A stretch of 21,664 nucleotides of DNA, from contig JAEWFH010000071.1 of the NCBI GenBank assembly GCA_023388955.1, positions 1 to 21,664 of the forward strand. Direction: 5' to 3'. Position 1 is the first letter of the stretch. Each line of letters begins with the position of its first letter. Below the pieces are notes generated by a model. That model worked only from the letters and a program-made list of their open reading frames with translations, was not told the origin of the DNA and searched no databases. Of the stretch, positions 20,726 through 21,664 are shown one piece after another. Made by a program: the position numbers and the translations under genes. The stretch comes from Pseudomonadota bacterium. GTDB taxonomy: Bacteria > Pseudomonadota > Gammaproteobacteria > Xanthomonadales > Xanthomonadaceae.

Positions 20726-21664
20726 TCACCGCGGCTCCAGCAACGGCTTGCGCGGCATCCTCTCCTCGCGCATCGCCGCGTGGTACGCGAACGAGGCGAC
20801 GATGGCAGCGGCCTGCTTCAAGTCCTCGGGCTCGATGTGGTCCCAGGTATCCAGGTGGGTGTGGTGGACGTTGGTGAAGTAGTCCAGCCGGTCCTGGATG
20901 AACTGGAAGCCGGGCAGGCCGACGCGGTCGAAGGCGATGTGGTCGGTGCTGCCGGTGTTGCGGGTGGCGACGGTGGTCGCGCCGACGTCGTGGAAGGGCT
21001 TGAGCCAGGCTTCGAAGATCGGCATCGCGGCCAGGTTCTCCTGGGCGTAGATGCCGCGGAAGCGGCCGGAACCGTTGTCCATGTTGAAGTACACCGAGAA
21101 GCGCTCGTAGTCACGGGTCTTCTGCAGCGCGCCGGTGGGCTCGCGCAGCGAGGCCGGCAGGGCCTTCTGCGCCGGGTCGGTAGGTTCGGGATACGCGGCG
21201 AAGTTGCGTGCGACGTAGTCCTGCGAGCCGATCAGGCCCTGCTCCTCGCCGCTCCACAGCGCCACCCGGATGGTGCGCTCCGGCCGGGCACCGACGGCCT
21301 GGAGGATGCGCATGGCCTCCATCATCACCGCCACGCCGGCGGCGTTGTCGGCCGCGCCGGTGCCGGTGTGCCAGGAGTCCATGTGCGCGCCCAGCATCAC
21401 GATCTCGTCCGCCTTGCGGCCACGGCCGGGGATCTCGGCGATGGTGTTGTAGCCGGGCTGGTTGGCCTCGTCGAGGAAGCGGGCGTCGACGTTCACGCGC
21501 AGGCGCACGGTCTGGCCGGCCTTGAGGGCGCGCACCAGCGGGTTGAAGTGCTCGGTGATCATCGCCAGCTCCGGGATGCCCACCGGCTCGCCGGCCTTGC
21601 GCGAGCCGCCGCCGGCAACGCGGATGATGCCGTTGTCCCAGCTGCTGATGCTGATCGCGGCCAG
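20726..21664 (-). CDS. M28 family zinc metallopeptidase (incomplete at the window edge)
   Basis: An open minus-strand frame runs off the right end; 312 residues are visible. Zinc ligands of the M28 fold are seen: A-H-M-D-S-W (His and neighbouring Asp), G-A-A-D-N-A-A-G (bridging Asp), W-S-G-E-E-Q-G (catalytic and zinc Glu), NMDNGSG (Asp) and VHHTHLDTWDHI (last His). Before them lie IRVAGGGSRKAGEPVGIP and RVNVDARFLDEANQPGYN, the latter part of a PA (protease-associated) insert, as in carboxypeptidase Q-like aminopeptidases. Such enzymes are secreted or periplasmic; the signal peptide would be outside the window. The GTG at 21583 is not the true start because coding continues upstream. The C-terminus ends in MPRKPLLEPR, of normal type. 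It converges on the pseudouridine synthase. Confidence 0.9.
   Translation of the reverse strand: MAAISISSWDNGIIRVAGGGSRKAGEPVGIPELAMITEHFNPLVRALKAGQTVRLRVNVDARFLDEANQPGYNTIAEIPGRGRKADEIVMLGAHMDSWHTGTGAADNAAGVAVMMEAMRILQAVGARPERTIRVALWSGEEQGLIGSQDYVARNFAAYPEPTDPAQKALPASLREPTGALQKTRDYERFSVYFNMDNGSGRFRGIYAQENLAAMPIFEAWLKPFHDVGATTVATRNTGSTDHIAFDRVGLPGFQFIQDRLDYFTNVHHTHLDTWDHIEPEDLKQAAAIVASFAYHAAMREERMPRKPLLEPR

Overview
The window reads as chromosomal DNA of a high-GC gammaproteobacterium, most likely a member of the Xanthomonadaceae/Lysobacteraceae (Lysobacter, Luteimonas, Pseudoxanthomonas or Stenotrophomonas type). The reasons are the very GC-rich coding sequence (for example 46 of 60 bases at 7741-7800), the many small secreted or lipoprotein genes, families common in that group (DUF5694-like, DUF6522-like, D-aminoacylase-like and DmpA-like enzymes), and two intergenic palindromes headed by GTAG, the hallmark of Stenotrophomonas-type REP elements. 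The assignment is inferred from sequence only.

Layout. 1-3340: end of an unknown gene, a GFA-fold protein, an RcnB-like periplasmic protein with 11-residue repeats, a divergent VOC protein / SDR oxidoreductase pair, and a nucleotidyltransferase overlapped by a small ORF. 3449-7021: housekeeping genes, namely an RsuA-type rRNA pseudouridine synthase, YehS (DUF1456), and a tight minus-strand run of PdxY, a YkgJ-type cysteine-cluster protein and a RIO kinase, plus a tiny lysine-rich protein. 7209-12489: an MliC-like lipoprotein, a Tat-exported D-aminoacylase-like amidohydrolase, a DUF5694-like protein, DUF3228, a lipoprotein and a DmpA-type self-cleaving aminopeptidase. 12543-17024: a variable zone with a 549-residue unknown protein, a DUF4329 protein with a JAMM-like metal motif, a small secreted protein, and three gene remnants: an internally deleted MFS exporter, and an aldo/keto reductase tail abutting a LysR regulator tail. 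17095-17905: a DUF6522-like protein and a DUF4410-like lipoprotein. 17938-19644: a three-gene minus-strand module of PAAR protein, cell-wall amidase and putative immunity protein. 19694-21664: a RluA-family pseudouridine synthase flanked by two GTAG palindromes, and the end of an M28 metallopeptidase.

The most interesting system is the PAAR / amidase / immunity module. The genes overlap (ATGA between PAAR and amidase, ATGAGTAA between amidase and immunity), and base composition drops sharply inside the PAAR gene, just after the PAAR domain. This suggests a type VI secretion tip whose C-terminal adaptor, toxin and antidote were acquired as one cassette. No other type VI genes are in the window, so the secretion machine must be elsewhere. 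A second lead is a GGGAAAACCC element at almost the same distance upstream of two unrelated unknown genes (14250 minus and 16149 minus), suggesting shared control.

All functional statements come from reading the sequence and recalled family features; no database search was run. No gene-free stretch exceeds 300 bases, and no tRNA, rRNA, CRISPR array or insertion sequence was seen.
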